DNA from: Cryphonectria parasitica EP155
Taxonomy: Eukaryota; Ascomycota; Sordariomycetes; Diaporthales; Cryphonectriaceae
DNA length: 64,000 bases
Direction: 5' to 3'
Assembly (NCBI RefSeq): GCF_011745365.1
Contig: NW_024468909.1
Coordinates: 2,914,001-2,978,000, forward strand
Part shown: positions 48,301 to 59,451 of the stretch, in pieces
Layout: each line of letters starts with the position of its first letter
How positions within the stretch are numbered: the first letter of the stretch is position 1
Notes under the pieces: generated by a model
Seen by the model: the letters and a program-made list of their open reading frames with translations, nothing else
Databases searched by the model: none
Told to the model about the DNA's origin: nothing
Translations under genes and position numbers: made by a program

Positions 48301-49982
48301 ATGAGGCAGCGTATCACCTTCCTGCACAGGCCGCAGGACGCCGTCGACCCATCGACCTTCAAGGTCCTCGACAGCAGCCTGACGGGCCCAGTCTTGCCCG
48401 CAGTGAGGGAGGATCGTGTCACCCTGGCCCTGGACGAGCTGCCGGACGCGCTGCGTCAGGTCCTGCAGAGCTCTCATGAGCTTCACGTGCGATGGGTTAG
48501 CCCACACCCCTACGATACCGTGAGCCCGCTCTTCTCGCGCCTCTCGCCCGGGTTCCACCTGTTCTACACGCCTCAGCCAGAATCCCTGGCCCAGGAGTAA
48601 GTATAAGGATTTTCGAGCCAGCAGCGGCAGCAGCAGGAGGAAGAATGGATAAATAAATCAATGTATGTATGTGTGCTGATCACTACGCGAATAGCGATGG
48701 TCGACTCTGCAAGACGCTGCAGGAGGTCTTTGGTCAGGGCCTGGACTGCAACTCAGCCCAGACCTCCTTCACAACACTCCCAAACGACCGCTTCTCCCAC
48801 GCCACGGCCTACCAGTACTACTCGCCCCTGGAGTCTCTTAGGCCGCTCATAGCCTACGCCCACAGTACACTCTGCCCACCGCCATCAGCCACCACCCCGG
48901 AAGGTTCCTCCTGCGCCTCCCGCGTGGACCGTCTCAGCACTGCCAGCAGCCTTGATGTCTCGTGGGACACCATCAGCCACGCTCTCAAGGTCACTGCCCA
49001 GTGGACCTACCAGGACGAGCCCCTCATTGTGACCTCGCCCCTCGATGCGAATAATCATCGCGTCGAGGTTGGCGTGCTGGCCTCGGACCCTACCCAGCAC
49101 GGTGTCGAGCCCCACGAGATCGGCCTGGCCGGCGTGCTGACGGTCCTGGGCCAGGATAAGAAACCCTCGCCCACGGTCTTCAAGTTCCCTGCCCGTCACC
49201 GTCGCGCTGAGGGCGGTGCCTTCACCGCCAGCTTCTTGGAGCCTACAGGCCTGCACCCGTCGCTGCAGCTCCGGCTCAACAGCGCTGCCATCCGGCCCCC
49301 GCCTGGCGCTGCCGACGGCGCCTGTGCACTCCACACCCACCTGACCCTTCCGCGCGCCGTCTTCGCGGACAAGTACCAGCTCTCAGACCCCCTCTTTCTC
49401 GCAAGCAAGAACCTCAGCGCCCTGCGCTACACCTCCCAGCCCGTCGACCTCGAGGCACCCGACTACGTCATGAAGCTGTGGGGGTCCGCCGCGCTGCTCG
49501 AGCTCTCCCTTCCTCCTCCTCCGGAGCTAGAGGCAGAGCTAGGCCTCGACGCGTGGACGGCTGAGGTACCCCTTCACCTCCGCTATCTGGCCCCTGCGCC
49601 TGGTGGGTACAGAGACGTCGAGGTGCCCTACCCGGCCGTCTTCTGGGCTTGCACCACCGAGGAAGGGACCAAGTTTCCGTCGAGCCCATTCGAGCGCGTC
49701 AATCTGGGGTATGACGGGCTATTTGGCCCGCGTACCGTATTCTGGCACGTCGACCCGCAGCCTGTTGCAGGAGCGGAAGGAGGAGATGCTCGGCTAACGA
49801 GTGGCCTCCGGGTGCCCGTCCTAGACGTGGACAGGGCCGGATGGGTCGGCATAGGGACGACGGTTGTCGTGGCCCTTGGATTCGGGTGGATCGTGTGGAA
49901 GCTTGTCCAGCTGTACCTCAAGACGGGTTACGGACCTGCCCAGCAAATGGAGGGGTTGGTGAGGAAGAAGAAGGAGCAATAG
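48301..49982 (+). CDS. PBN1: PBN1, GPI mannosyltransferase I regulatory subunit (PIG-X)
   Basis: ER membrane partner of the Gpi14/PIG-M alpha-1,4-mannosyltransferase that adds the first mannose to GPI precursors; yeast Pbn1 also aids folding of other ER proteins. Exons 48301-48596 and 48695-49982 give 527 residues; the yeast protein is 416, and filamentous forms are longer. The start MRQRITFLHRPQDAVDP matches the family N-terminus. The PIG-X domain lies in the C-terminal half, with the signatures VPLHLRYLAPAP and VPYPAVFWAC, and one membrane segment follows at residues ~482-507, leaving a short Lys-rich cytosolic tail (RKKKEQ). The intron is 98 bp (GTAAGT...AATAG) and splits an Asp codon. The gene is convergent with CBR1, whose stop lies 375 bp away. 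Confidence 0.9.
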
Positions 49983-50357
49983 TTGTGGTAGTAAGGCACG
50001 TGCGAGATAGTATGTGAGAGTCTTGATGATGATGATGACGATGGTGATGAGAGATTGCGCCATCTCTCTTCTATATATATAGGCTCATCCATCATGTCTT
50101 GCCTAGATCCTCCTCTAGAGCTAAAGCAGAACAACGCTCACCGTGCCGACTCCTTACCAACCCTACTCCACGAATTCTATAGATCTTTAGTCGAGGCCGC
50201 ATACTCCTTGAGAAAGTCCCTCAGTCTTTTGGGCAGAAGGACTGGCAGGCCACATAACTCCACATGATGGAAATTGGCCTCTCTTTTTGCATGCCTGAGA
50301 GCTTCCACGCCCGCGCCCTGCGTCAATGAATGGTGTCTCTTGATAAACAGACACCGT
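49983..50357. other. PBN1/CBR1 convergent 3' spacer
   Basis: 375 bp between two stop codons, holding both 3' UTRs. A TATATATATA stretch lies at about 50074-50083 and a degenerate GATGAT patch at about 50022-50049. No gene. Confidence 0.6.
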
Positions 50358-51680
50358 CTAGAAGGCAAAGACCTGGTCCTCAAGCTTGCTGACGGGGCGG
50401 GCCTTCTTGAAGCCCAGAGATTCGGTGGTCTTCTTCAGGCCGCTGATCATGGGAGGCGGGCCGCAGAGGAGAATCTTGACATCGTCGGCAGGCTTGGGCA
50501 GCCATTTCTGTAGATTACTCATGTTAGCCACACAGTCCTTTCTTTTTCTTTCGGACTTTCGTCCGTGCGAGATAGACCAGAGCACATACCGAGATCATGT
50601 CACCAGTGACGTAGCCGACACCGCCGGTCCACCCCTCAGGCGGCTTGTCCAGGACGTAGTGCACCCTGAAGCCCTTGTCCTCCTCGGCGAGGGCGTCGAG
50701 GTCCTCCTTGAGCAGGATGTCCTGCTTGGTGACGTTGGCAAAGATGAGGTCGACCTCGGTGCGGTCGCCAGCCTTGCGGCCGCGGATGATGGCCTTGACG
50801 ACCTGCAGCATGGGTGTGATGCCGGTGCCGCCGGCGATCATGCCGAAGTGGCGCACCATGTTGGGCGTGTACGAGAAGGCGCCCTTGGGCCCGCGGACGC
50901 GGATGGGCTGGCCCACGGCCAGCGAGGCGAAGTGCTTGCTGATGTTGCCTGTCGGGTACGACTTGATCAGGAGGTCGAAGTGGCCTGCCTGCTCGTCGCC
51001 GCTGATGGGCGTGTACGACCGCACAATCTCCTTGTGGGAGCCATCGGGCTGGGGCAGGACGGCGCCGATCGAGATGTGCTGGCCGATGGGCAGGCCGAGG
51101 AGGTGGGACGGGCTGGGGAGGGCGAAGCGGTAGCTATTTACAAGAAGAAGCAAAAAAGATACATGGTTAGTAGGGGCGGGAAGAAGAGGTGACGACAAGC
51201 CTCAAAAGGAGTAGTGGTTGGCTCTGAGTTGCAGTAGGTGAGAACTTACATGGCGGTGTTGTGGGAGAGGATGGTCTTCTCCTTGAGCTCAAACTCCTGG
51301 AAGACGTCTGGCTTCAAGGATTTCTTGGGTTCTGCAGGGCGTCAGTCAGTCAGTCGCTTGTGAGGTGGCTGCTGGTGGCGATGGTGGTGGTGGTGGTGGT
51401 GGTGGTGGTGCCGCCGCCACCGCCGCCGCCTATACTGGTCGGACCTGGCTCGGCATGTTGGGAATCTGCCGTCCCAAGAAGAGAGGCAGAAGATGATGAT
51501 AAGAAGAGGGATCAACTCACGAGTTCTAATGAACTTCAGGGCGCCCAGCGCGAGGGCCAGAACAATAGCGTACGGTAGCCATTCCCGCTTGACAATGAAC
51601 GTGCCAAAAACAAGCAGGCCGGCAGGGATGTAAATCCCGTCGACATACTTCTTGGAGGTGAGAGGCTCCTTGGTCGCCAT
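50358..51680 (-). CDS. CBR1: NADH-cytochrome b5 reductase
   Basis: Flavoprotein that passes electrons from NADH to cytochrome b5 at the ER and mitochondrial outer membrane, serving sterol and fatty-acid desaturation. Exons on the minus strand are 51521-51680, 51251-51332, 50590-51133 and 50358-50507, giving 311 residues, the usual length. An N-terminal membrane anchor is at residues ~32-50 ([16 protein letters not shown]). The FAD-binding RSYTPIS motif is at residues 119-125, GGTGITPML marks the NADH-binding start, and CGPPPM marks the nicotinamide contact near the C-terminus. Intron 1 carries an expanded (GGT)n repeat. The promoter is shared with the divergent DUF3605 gene. Confidence 0.95.
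51382..51430. repeat. (GGT)n then (GCC)n in CBR1 intron 1
   Basis: About ten GGT copies on the plus strand, followed by GCCGCCACCGCC repeats. The two halves are partly complementary, so the pre-mRNA could fold on itself here. Confidence 0.85.
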
Positions 51681-52162
51681 GATGCCGTTGTCTTGGTCGG
51701 TTGTGCGTAAAATAGCAATTGATCGTAGACGAGTCTCCAGAACCCTTGAGAGACGATGAGTTCTTGACCCTGAGACCTCGAGGCAAGCTCTGTACTCTTA
51801 TTTGGGGGAGGAGGAGGCGAGGCGGAGAGGTAAAAGGGAAACAGAGCCTTGGTCCTCGAGTTGAATGTTGAGGAGCTTAAGCCCCAGAAAAAAGAAGTCC
51901 AGGGTGTTGCAACGACGGGATCGGAGCTCTTAGCGGGATGCTTGAACCACCCGATCAGGGACCCACGGCCATCTCCGCCGCTACCTTTCTTATTTGGGCA
52001 AGGCGGTGTAGGACTGGGTCCCTCGGTATCGCACCCTGCTTTTCCACCTCGAGTCTACATCACCGGCAGATTACGTTTCTGTTTCGAGAGCTTGCATTCA
52101 CTTTCACTTAAATTAACTTTATTTCAGGTCAGAGCAGGGTGAGATCCTTCTGTATCTCAAAG
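51681..52162. promoter_or_regulatory. Shared divergent promoter, CBR1 / DUF3605 gene
   Basis: 482 bp between two divergent start codons, too short for a gene between them. I recognise no defined factor site. Confidence 0.55.
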
Positions 52163-52862
52163 ATGGGCGAGGGTGTCGCAGACGATTCCCCCTTTCCTCT
52201 GACGGACGTGGACAGATGGGTGCTCTCACAGACGGACGAGGAGTTCAAGTATCATAATTGGGAGGAGCTGAGGACCATCATTAGTAGGTTGCTGCATCAA
52301 AGTTCATTGTATCTGTGACCCAGCGGTTCTCCCCTGCCTGACAGCCTTGATGATAGATACCAACAACCTCTCGGTCTTGAAGCGCAAGCCAAGTGACCTG
52401 CGCGCATACATGGCCTGGTCTGCGGCAACCAAGGCCGAATATGGATCCATGACCAACTACCTCCTGAAAAACCGTCTACCCACGGCATGGGGTGGCCTTC
52501 CATTCACCCCGATCTCTGAGGTCCCTTTTGCCAATCCATCCGACTATCGAGTGCTGAGGAACGACTGGCCCTACGGCCTCACACCCGACATTACACACAT
52601 TGTCGTGTGGAGCCGAACTGTAATCCCCACGGACCCCAGCACCGGCGACGTGACCCCTGACAGCAGACGACTCATCTGTGACTTTGTCAAGACATACTTT
52701 GTCGACAGCCTTGGTACAGGCGGTGAGGACCGGGTGATGTGGTTCAAGAACTGGGTTTCCCTCCAGTCAGTGCGTTCCCTGGAGCACGTCCACATACTCG
52801 TGAAGGATGTGGACCCATCGATAGTAGAGGAGTGGACGGAGGAGCATGACTTCCATAGATAG
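52163..52862 (+). CDS. DUF3605 protein, N-acetylglucosamine-induced type
   Basis: Member of the DUF3605 family, whose best-known member is the Candida Gig1 N-acetylglucosamine-induced cytosolic protein; its biochemical role is not established. Exons 52163-52283 and 52357-52862 give 208 residues. Family signatures seen are FPLTDVDRWVLSQTDEEF at the N-terminus, LSVLKRKPSDLRAYMAW just after the intron, PFANPSDYRVLRNDWPYG in the middle and VWSRTVIPTDP. The 73-bp intron has donor GTAGGT and acceptor GATAG and splits an Asn codon. The stop lies 85 bp from the stop of the convergent SND2 gene. Confidence 0.88.
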
Positions 52863-52947
52863 CACCTCACCAAGAAATCTGTAGACATTCTGTCGAGCCA
52901 ATGCTCCCCCTCCTCCGCCTGCCCGTGGGACCGTTCGTGACTGACGA

Positions 52948-53442
52948 TCAGGCTGCAGCCCGCCGCTGCTTCCTGTTTCCAGCAGCCGGCGCAGCCTCCT
53001 GGCCGCCACCCTGAGCGCCTTGCAACCCCGCCATCTGCTTCGCCTGTCCGAGCAGCCCGTAGCCTTGATATGCTCCATATGCCGGGACGACGGCCCACAG
53101 CAGCCAGAACCAGTTCCCAAACAGCATGACCAAGACCTGACAAGCCCAAGTCACCCACACAACATCCCACATATACTCGGTCAGGCCCCTCGCGGCGAGG
53201 TCTTCGCCGGATGACTTGAGTGCGCCGGTGCTAGGGTCGAATTTCGGGCGCCCCGCCTTCTCGAGGGCAAACTGGCAGATGAAGCTCGGCAGGGACAGGA
53301 AGAAGTAGGCCAGGAGCGAGCGGGATCTGAAGAGGAGGCTCCATGCCAGGAAGAGTCCATTTACCACGGCCGCACCGATGTGTAGGTTGTTGAGGGCCGC
53401 AGCGTTGGACTTGGCGCGGTCCTTCTTCGCCTTCTGTGCCAT
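52948..53442 (-). CDS. SND2: SND2/TMEM208, SRP-independent ER targeting protein
   Basis: Small ER membrane protein of the TMEM208 (DUF788) family; yeast Snd2 works with Snd1 and Snd3 in SRP-independent insertion of proteins at the ER. It is a single exon of 164 residues. The N-terminus is basic (MAQKAKKDRAKSNAAAL). Hydrophobic segments lie at about 20-38 and 44-60, and another pair is at about 93-125 (WVTWACQVLVMLFGNWFWLLW). The tail is Gln/Gly/Ala-rich and ends in a basic NRKQRRAAA. The start codon is the only ATG that keeps the conserved basic N-terminus. Confidence 0.88.
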   Translation of the reverse strand: MAQKAKKDRAKSNAAALNNLHIGAAVVNGLFLAWSLLFRSRSLLAYFFLSLPSFICQFALEKAGRPKFDPSTGALKSSGEDLAARGLTEYMWDVVWVTWACQVLVMLFGNWFWLLWAVVPAYGAYQGYGLLGQAKQMAGLQGAQGGGQEAAPAAGNRKQRRAAA

Positions 53443-54538
53443 GATGATGCAACGCGTGGACCAGAGGGTGAGACTCGAGGATGGATGGGTGTCTGTATGC
53501 GATACGCTACACGAGATCTAGTCGCGTAGCTGGCTCTGCCAGATTTTGATGGAATTGCCCTTATTGAGGCTCGTCTGCTGATCGAGAGGGAGAAGAGCGG
53601 TGTCGCTGCTCGTGGTCTTCAAAATCTGTTGGTGTTGTTGTTTGTTGTTGTCGTCTCGAGGTAAGACGTCATGTCATATAAAATAGTATTGTGGTAAGAA
53701 TGCGAAAGCTGTAGGCGGGGGGCATGCACAAATTTGGAGCTGATAGGTGCTGCTGCGTGTACCTTGTCCTTATTGTTGTGTGGGGTTGGTGCGCTGACGT
53801 GCCAGTTGCTTCATACTATAATAATACAGTATGTACTATAGTAATAACCCTCAATTGGGAAGCACACACCCTGCACACACGCCGCGGGCACACAGTAAAT
53901 CGGATGGCGGGGGGGAATGGGGGCTAACAAATAGCGGGCCAAACGCTGCATGGTTGCAGGCAGGGACAGGGCTGGTGGGGAGCGCAAGCGGTTGCTCCAG
54001 CGGCAGAAACGCCCAATCACTTCCTGATGCAGACGGGGTCAAAACATCCAACAAGACTTCACACACGCCCACCACGCACACGCACTTGCCTACGCCACAG
54101 ACCTCAATCCCATCTCACACCTACTTACTTATGCCGTCGCACCTGCTACACTTCTTCTCTTCTTCACCTTCCGCGGGGCATTTGATTGCTTTCTGTGGCT
54201 GTTAATCTTTGCTTGTGTCGGTTGCGTTCATCACTTCTGAGCTGGCATCACAGGCCTCGTATCCTGTGTCTTTCTTGTGACCCCAGGGAGCTGAAACTCG
54301 ACAGCCCACAACATTAGCATTCCTCTTCCTCTTCGCTGTACTTCCTCGACCATACCGAGGCTCATCAGTGCACCGTGCTTCGGGTGCCTCCGGAAATCCG
54401 TACGATCAGTTTCTCAGAAACCACAAAGTACAAAGTAAATATCTCTTGACAACCACGAGGAGGCTCTAAACAACACAAGAGCACTTGCTCCAGTTACTCG
54501 ACGACACCGACGCTGGGTCTCCTCGCCACCCAGCCCTG

Positions 54539-54569
<31 letters not shown>

Positions 54570-54927
54570 CTTTCCTCAGACCACGACGACATCAAGACCC
54601 TAGGTTCTCTTCTGTTCTTGTCGTCTGATCATCCAGACTCTTGGCCACGCGCCTCTATTGTGCTGCGGACTCTTTAATACTCTAGTATTCTGCTCAGACT
54701 CCGCGCGATCATCATCTGCATGCATTACAACACCCGAACACCACCGACCTGATCCCACGACCGACTTCGAAGCTCCTCCTTGTTGTTGGCTACCTCCATT
54801 TTCGCTCGCCTTGCTGGATCCTTCGCACAAGGGCTAAGATCTCTGAGTCTGGTCAACAGCCAGGTCCGAGACACCTCATGGATCGACGGCACCGGTAACA
54901 ACACCTACTTTTGTTTGGCCCAAGCCA
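53443..54927. promoter_or_regulatory. Divergent region between SND2 and CDC27
   Basis: 1.49 kb between divergent starts. It contains a CT repeat at 54541-54566 in the likely CDC27 leader and no supported gene. Short open frames at 53724-54205 lack domains. Confidence 0.5.
54541..54566. repeat. (CT)n repeat upstream of CDC27
   Basis: 13 uninterrupted CT copies, pyrimidine on the CDC27 coding strand, 362 nt upstream of its start codon. CT-rich tracts are common near transcription starts of strongly or constitutively expressed fungal genes. Confidence 0.9.
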
Positions 54928-57531
54928 ATGTTGAACATTGACAATATGGCGCCCCTCGTTGCTGCGTCCAACGAGATGCTACAACAAGCTGTATACTACC
55001 ACCTCGACAACAACTCGCTCGATAATGCTCTCTTCTTCGCTGAGAGGTTAGGCGCCCAGGATAAGACCGCTGAGGCTACCTTCCTCTTGGCCCTTTGCCA
55101 CTTTCGCTTGGGTGACGATCGGACGGCATACCATTTCAGCAAGGCTGCCGGCTACAGAGGGATTCATCTCGGCTGTTCGTATGTCTTCGCGCAAGCATGC
55201 CTGCGGTTGGAGTTGTGGAAGGATGGGATCGCCGCCCTGGAAAAGTCAAGAGGGCTCTGGTCGCCTAGAAACAATATGGGCAAACATACGGCGGGGCTGA
55301 GAATGCCACACCCGGACTCGGCGGCGTGCAGCTGTCTGCTGGGAAAGTTGTATCGTGGCTATGACGACAAGACGAGGGCTGTTGCCTGCTTCGAGGAGTC
55401 GTTGAAGGTGAACCCACTGATGTGGGACGCCTTCACTACGTTATGCGATATGGGTGTCACAGTCCGAGTCCCAAACATCTTCAAGAGCAACGACATGCTC
55501 ATAAAAAACTTTGATCAGGTGGCGAACAGCCCTGCTCATGACCACAAGGAGCCATCCTCGAACGCCCTCGAACCCCTCCACGTGCCCAAGAAATCCTCTC
55601 GATCGGCTGCCCAGGACCCTGCAGATCCTTTTGACTCATCACGCACGACGGGATCAAATGATATCGTCTCCTTCAGCAACCTGCAGGATGATGGGAACGA
55701 TTTCATGTCCAAGATCGTTGCTGCCAGGTCGCGGAATGGCAATGCCACAGGCCCATCACCGAATTTAGAGGGGGTCATGGAGACACCCACAGGTTATGCC
55801 GTCGGTGCTGAGGCCCAGGCACCACGCGTGGTGACGGGTCCTGAGCCGCCTCATGCGCCAATGCGGAGGACAAGACCATTACAGACTGCTGATCAAGAGG
55901 CACCGCCTCGGGTGGCCTATAAGCTGCAATCCAAGAGGAGAGCTCAGGTGCAGGACGCCGCAGAGGCGCCGTCTGATCCGGCACCATCACTCCTCAAGTC
56001 CTCATCCATCACGGAGCGAAAGCGGACTGTATCTGGGCAACCAGTACATTCGAGGCCAATGCACACGGATGAGCCGGGAGCCCCCCAGCGCAGGAGTGCG
56101 CGGTTGAACGTGTTCAACAAGTCCACCACGAAGACGAACTCTGGCGCGTCTACTGTCGGTGTGACTGCTGGGCGAGAACTGAAGAGGGCTAGAGCGCCAA
56201 TATCAAATCGCTTCGTCAGATCGAACGCAAGTGTCGGTCGTGTGGTTAGTGGCAACAGACGTGGTACCGAGGATGTGGCGAACATGGATGTCGACCGTCA
56301 AGAGGGCCCGACGGCCAAGGCGCCCGTGGCGGCGCAGCGCATGCCGCAGAAACCGCCAGACCCAGAGCCTGTCGGGACCGAGGAGGCGCTAAAGCTGATT
56401 CTGGATCTGTTGAGGCGGTATGGCTACGGGTACCAACAGCTCTCGCAGTTCGACTGCCAGGATGCGCTCCAGTCCTTCAGCACGCTTCCTCGGCAGCATC
56501 AAGACACCCCGTGGGTGCTGGCGCACATGGGCCGGGCTCAGTACGAACAGGCGGCATATCCAGAGGCCGAGAGATACTTTCGACGTCTGAGGATCATGTC
56601 CCCTACCCGCATGCAGGACATGGAGGTGTACTCAACCATCCTCTGGCACCTCAAGCGAGAGACGGACCTGTCGTTCTTGGCGCATGAGCTCATCGACTCT
56701 GCATGGTTGTCACCCGAGGCGTGGTGTGCACTCGGAAATGCATGGTCCCTGGCGAAGGACCACGAGCAGGCCCTGCGGTGTTTCAAACGGGCGACGCAGC
56801 TTGCTCCCAAATTTGCGTACGCTTATACGCTTCAGGGCCATGAGCACATGGCTAATGAAGAATACGACAAGGCCCTCACTACTTTCAGGCTGTCGATCTT
56901 GGCAGACCGGCGCCACTACAATGCCTGGTACGGCATCGGTATGGTGTATGAAAAGCTCGGAAACTATGACAAGGCCTATATCCACTTCCAGGCTGCCTCC
57001 CAGATTCACCCTACCAATGCTGTCCTCATATGCTGTATCGGCACTGTTCTGGAAAAGCAGAAGCAAATCAAGCAAGCCTTGGCCTTCTTTAGCAAAGCAA
57101 CCGAGTTGGCTCCCCGTGCTGCTCAGGCCAGATTTCGGAAGGCGCGTGCTCTCCTGGCTATTGGGCATCTCCCCAAGGCTCAGAATGAGCTCCTCATCCT
57201 GAAAAGTTTAGCCCCAGACGATGCCCGTGTGCACTTCCTGCTTGGTAAACTATACAAGGCGCAGAACGACAAAAGTCAGGCCGTACGGCATTTCACTCAG
57301 GCTCTGAGTCTTGATCCCAAGGTACATTTTGATCTTTTGTCGTTTTCTTCGTTTTTCTTGGGGGGGGGTTTTTTTTTTTCAAAAAAAAAAAAAAAAAAAG
57401 GAAAAGAAAGGGAAAAAAGCGTTTGTCTCTGGAGCTTAGACTAATCTTTCTTGCAGGCGAGCCAGCAGATCAAGGAGGCGATTGAGAGTCTGGAGGACGA
57501 TGATGGGCTCGACGACTCGATGGTACAGTAA
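54928..57531 (+). CDS. CDC27: CDC27/APC3 (BimA), anaphase-promoting complex TPR subunit
   Basis: TPR scaffold of the APC/C ubiquitin ligase, which binds the activator (Cdc20/Cdh1) IR tail and drives the metaphase-anaphase transition in the nucleus. Exons 54928-57321 and 57457-57531 give 822 residues, close to Aspergillus BimA (806). The N-terminal TPRs span about 15-180 (HLDNNSLDNALFFAERL is typical). A disordered, Ser/Pro/Lys-rich middle spans 190-480. The C-terminal TPR superhelix spans about 490-795, with repeats such as PEAWCALGNAWSLAKDHEQA and FAYAYTLQGHEHMANEEYDK. The tail is acidic. The 135-bp intron contains a G9-T11-C-A19 tract; without splicing the frame continues into Lys-rich low complexity. 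Start choice: the ATG at 54946 (MAPLVAASNEM) is an alternative. Confidence 0.94.
57361..57400. repeat. T11-C-A19 inverted homopolymer in the CDC27 intron
   Basis: A G run, 11 T, one C and 19 A follow each other inside the last intron. The T and A runs can pair as an A-U hairpin in the pre-mRNA. Confidence 0.9.
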
Positions 57532-58206
57532 TGAGTGAAAGCCACGTAAATGATACTCTACGGTCTTGCTTGTCATGTCGGACGAAAATCGCATGAGCAC
57601 AACGGGAACAATGACTTATGAGAGTCTGATACTGCGTATCAAGGTCTATCTCTTTTAAGTGCCGGCGTGTGGTGTGTGAATCCAGGTGGGACAAGCAAGC
57701 AAGTATGGCATGGAGCATAAGTAGGAACCCCAATATGGAGCATGGCACAGGCGTCTAACATAATGGGATGGGAGACAACGAATAAAACGCAGATGATGCA
57801 GGTAGGAATTGTCCTACAGCGATTTCTTTGCTGGGTCTGGTAATTTTTGTGGTTTCTTTTCTTTTTCCCCTCGGGAGAATGGACAGGCAGGTAACTTGGA
57901 TGCATGGATGCATGGTTGGTACTTGAGACATTGACGACCCCTTCCTGCTGCTCTCTTCTACTGTGTATAGGTACTTCAGCATTGCGTCGGGATGGGTACA
58001 TTTACATCAATGATGAAGAAGAATCGATGATATCCCGTATGTACAAGGTGCAAAATTCCACCGCGCTATGCCTTCTCCATCTTATTGTCGCTCGTCACAC
58101 TGTTCGTCGCAAAAGGATTTATACACAAGAATGCTGGAACCACACAGAGTATGTGTGCCCCCCCCCCCCCCCCGCCTCCAAACCCCTTCCTACCAACCCC
58201 AATTCA
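57532..58206. other. CDC27 / thioredoxin-fold gene convergent 3' spacer
   Basis: 675 bp between two stop codons. It has a C run at 58158-58173 and no supported gene; short minus-strand open frames lack domains. Confidence 0.55.
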
Positions 58207-58956
58207 TCATGGAGTCTCGGTGGGCACCTCCATGAAAGCCCTCAGTGCGGCATCCAGGTCCGGAATATCACTAGCCGTCTTAGCGATACTGGCCCACCTT
58301 ACCTTCCCTCCCCTATCGACAGCAAAAGCGCCGCCCGTCTGCCACCGTGTCCCGCTGTCGACAGTTTTGTTCCAGATGCCCTCATTCTTGCCCAGCTGCA
58401 CGGCGTTGTATATACTCATAGGCCCCACGGCGTGCCAATACGAGCTCAAGCCCAGGCCCCAAGCGGCGTAGAGGTCGCGGTCCTCGTCGACGATCACCTC
58501 GGTCTCCCACTCGCCGCCGACCTCGGGGATCCATTTCTCGGTGGCTTCTTGGCTGGAGTGGGAGATGGCTATGCAGGATATCTTGCCGGCGTGCGTGTTG
58601 GAGAAGGCGACCAAGTTACGAAAGGACTTCTCTGCGACTGTAGTGTTTTTGGAGGACGGACGGACATCCCTTTTGATTAGCTAGCGGTCCAAGGGGGAAA
58701 AGATCAAGTTGATAGCAGACAAGGAATTGAAAAGGGACAGAGGGGGAGAAGAGGAAGAAGAGGGTTTGGTGGGCTTACATGGACAGCCACAATGTCTCAG
58801 GAAGACGATGACGGCGGGCTTATCGTGGGGCAGCTTGAGCTTCTCGTGTTCCGGGGCGGGCTCGCCTACCTTTGGAATGGGCGCCACTTCTCTTGGGGGA
58901 GGGGACTTGAAGGATTGGATCTCTTTGATGAAGTGATCTTTTAATTCTGCAGCCAT
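58207..58956 (-). CDS. AhpC/TSA-like thioredoxin-fold protein
   Basis: Protein of the peroxiredoxin-like AhpC/TSA family 2 (thioredoxin fold), likely a thiol-dependent reductase; substrate unknown. Exons on the minus strand are 58779-58956 and 58207-58637, giving 202 residues. The strand VIVFLRHCGCPFAE places C56 and C58 at the start of helix 1, the position of the peroxidatic site, though the spacing is CxC rather than CxxC. The intron (141 bp) splits the Phe codon inside this motif. Later motifs include IAISHSSQEATEKW and a GGAFAVDRGGKVRW strand that typically closes the fold. No targeting signal is seen. Confidence 0.82.
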
Positions 58957-59451
58957 AATGTAGTTTGCTTTTGTTCAGGATGGAGAAAGAGAAGTCGATT
59001 TGTGTGGTGGTAGTGATGATAAGGATTTTGGAGGGATGATTTGGTGGTTTGAAAAAGGAAGGGGGGGGGGTGGGTTTCAAGTTTTGATATGGATATAAAT
59101 AAAGTAAAGAAGAGAAGGAAAGGCAAGCAAGTAAGGTTTGTCGATTTGAGATGTACACGACCAAATAATCGTCTTACACGTCGATCACAAGGCGAACGCG
59201 GTGAGGACGTGCATGAACCTTTTCGAACCGAACAGCTGTTGAGGTTCCCCACAGTTCCCTTGACCAAGCTCATCCCTGTTGCAGCGTCATCCCGTCGGCA
59301 TCTCCCGCGGCACTGCATAAAATAATTAATTCTTTTTTAATACGACGACCAGCATCCTGGCATTAGCGGAATCACAGTCATTCTCACTCACTCACTCATT
59401 CACTCACGTCAAGGAGAGGCCATCATCTTCATTACCATTCTGACACACAAG
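58957..59451. promoter_or_regulatory. Shared divergent promoter, thioredoxin-fold gene / DML1
   Basis: 495 bp between two divergent starts. It contains an AATAATTAATT stretch at about 59320-59333 and an ACTC repeat at about 59384-59406. Confidence 0.5.

Noticed and set aside
57322..57444. C-terminal extension of CDC27 into Lys-rich sequence
   Set aside because: The extension is the translation of the intron homopolymers; splicing to 57457 restores the typical acidic C-terminus.
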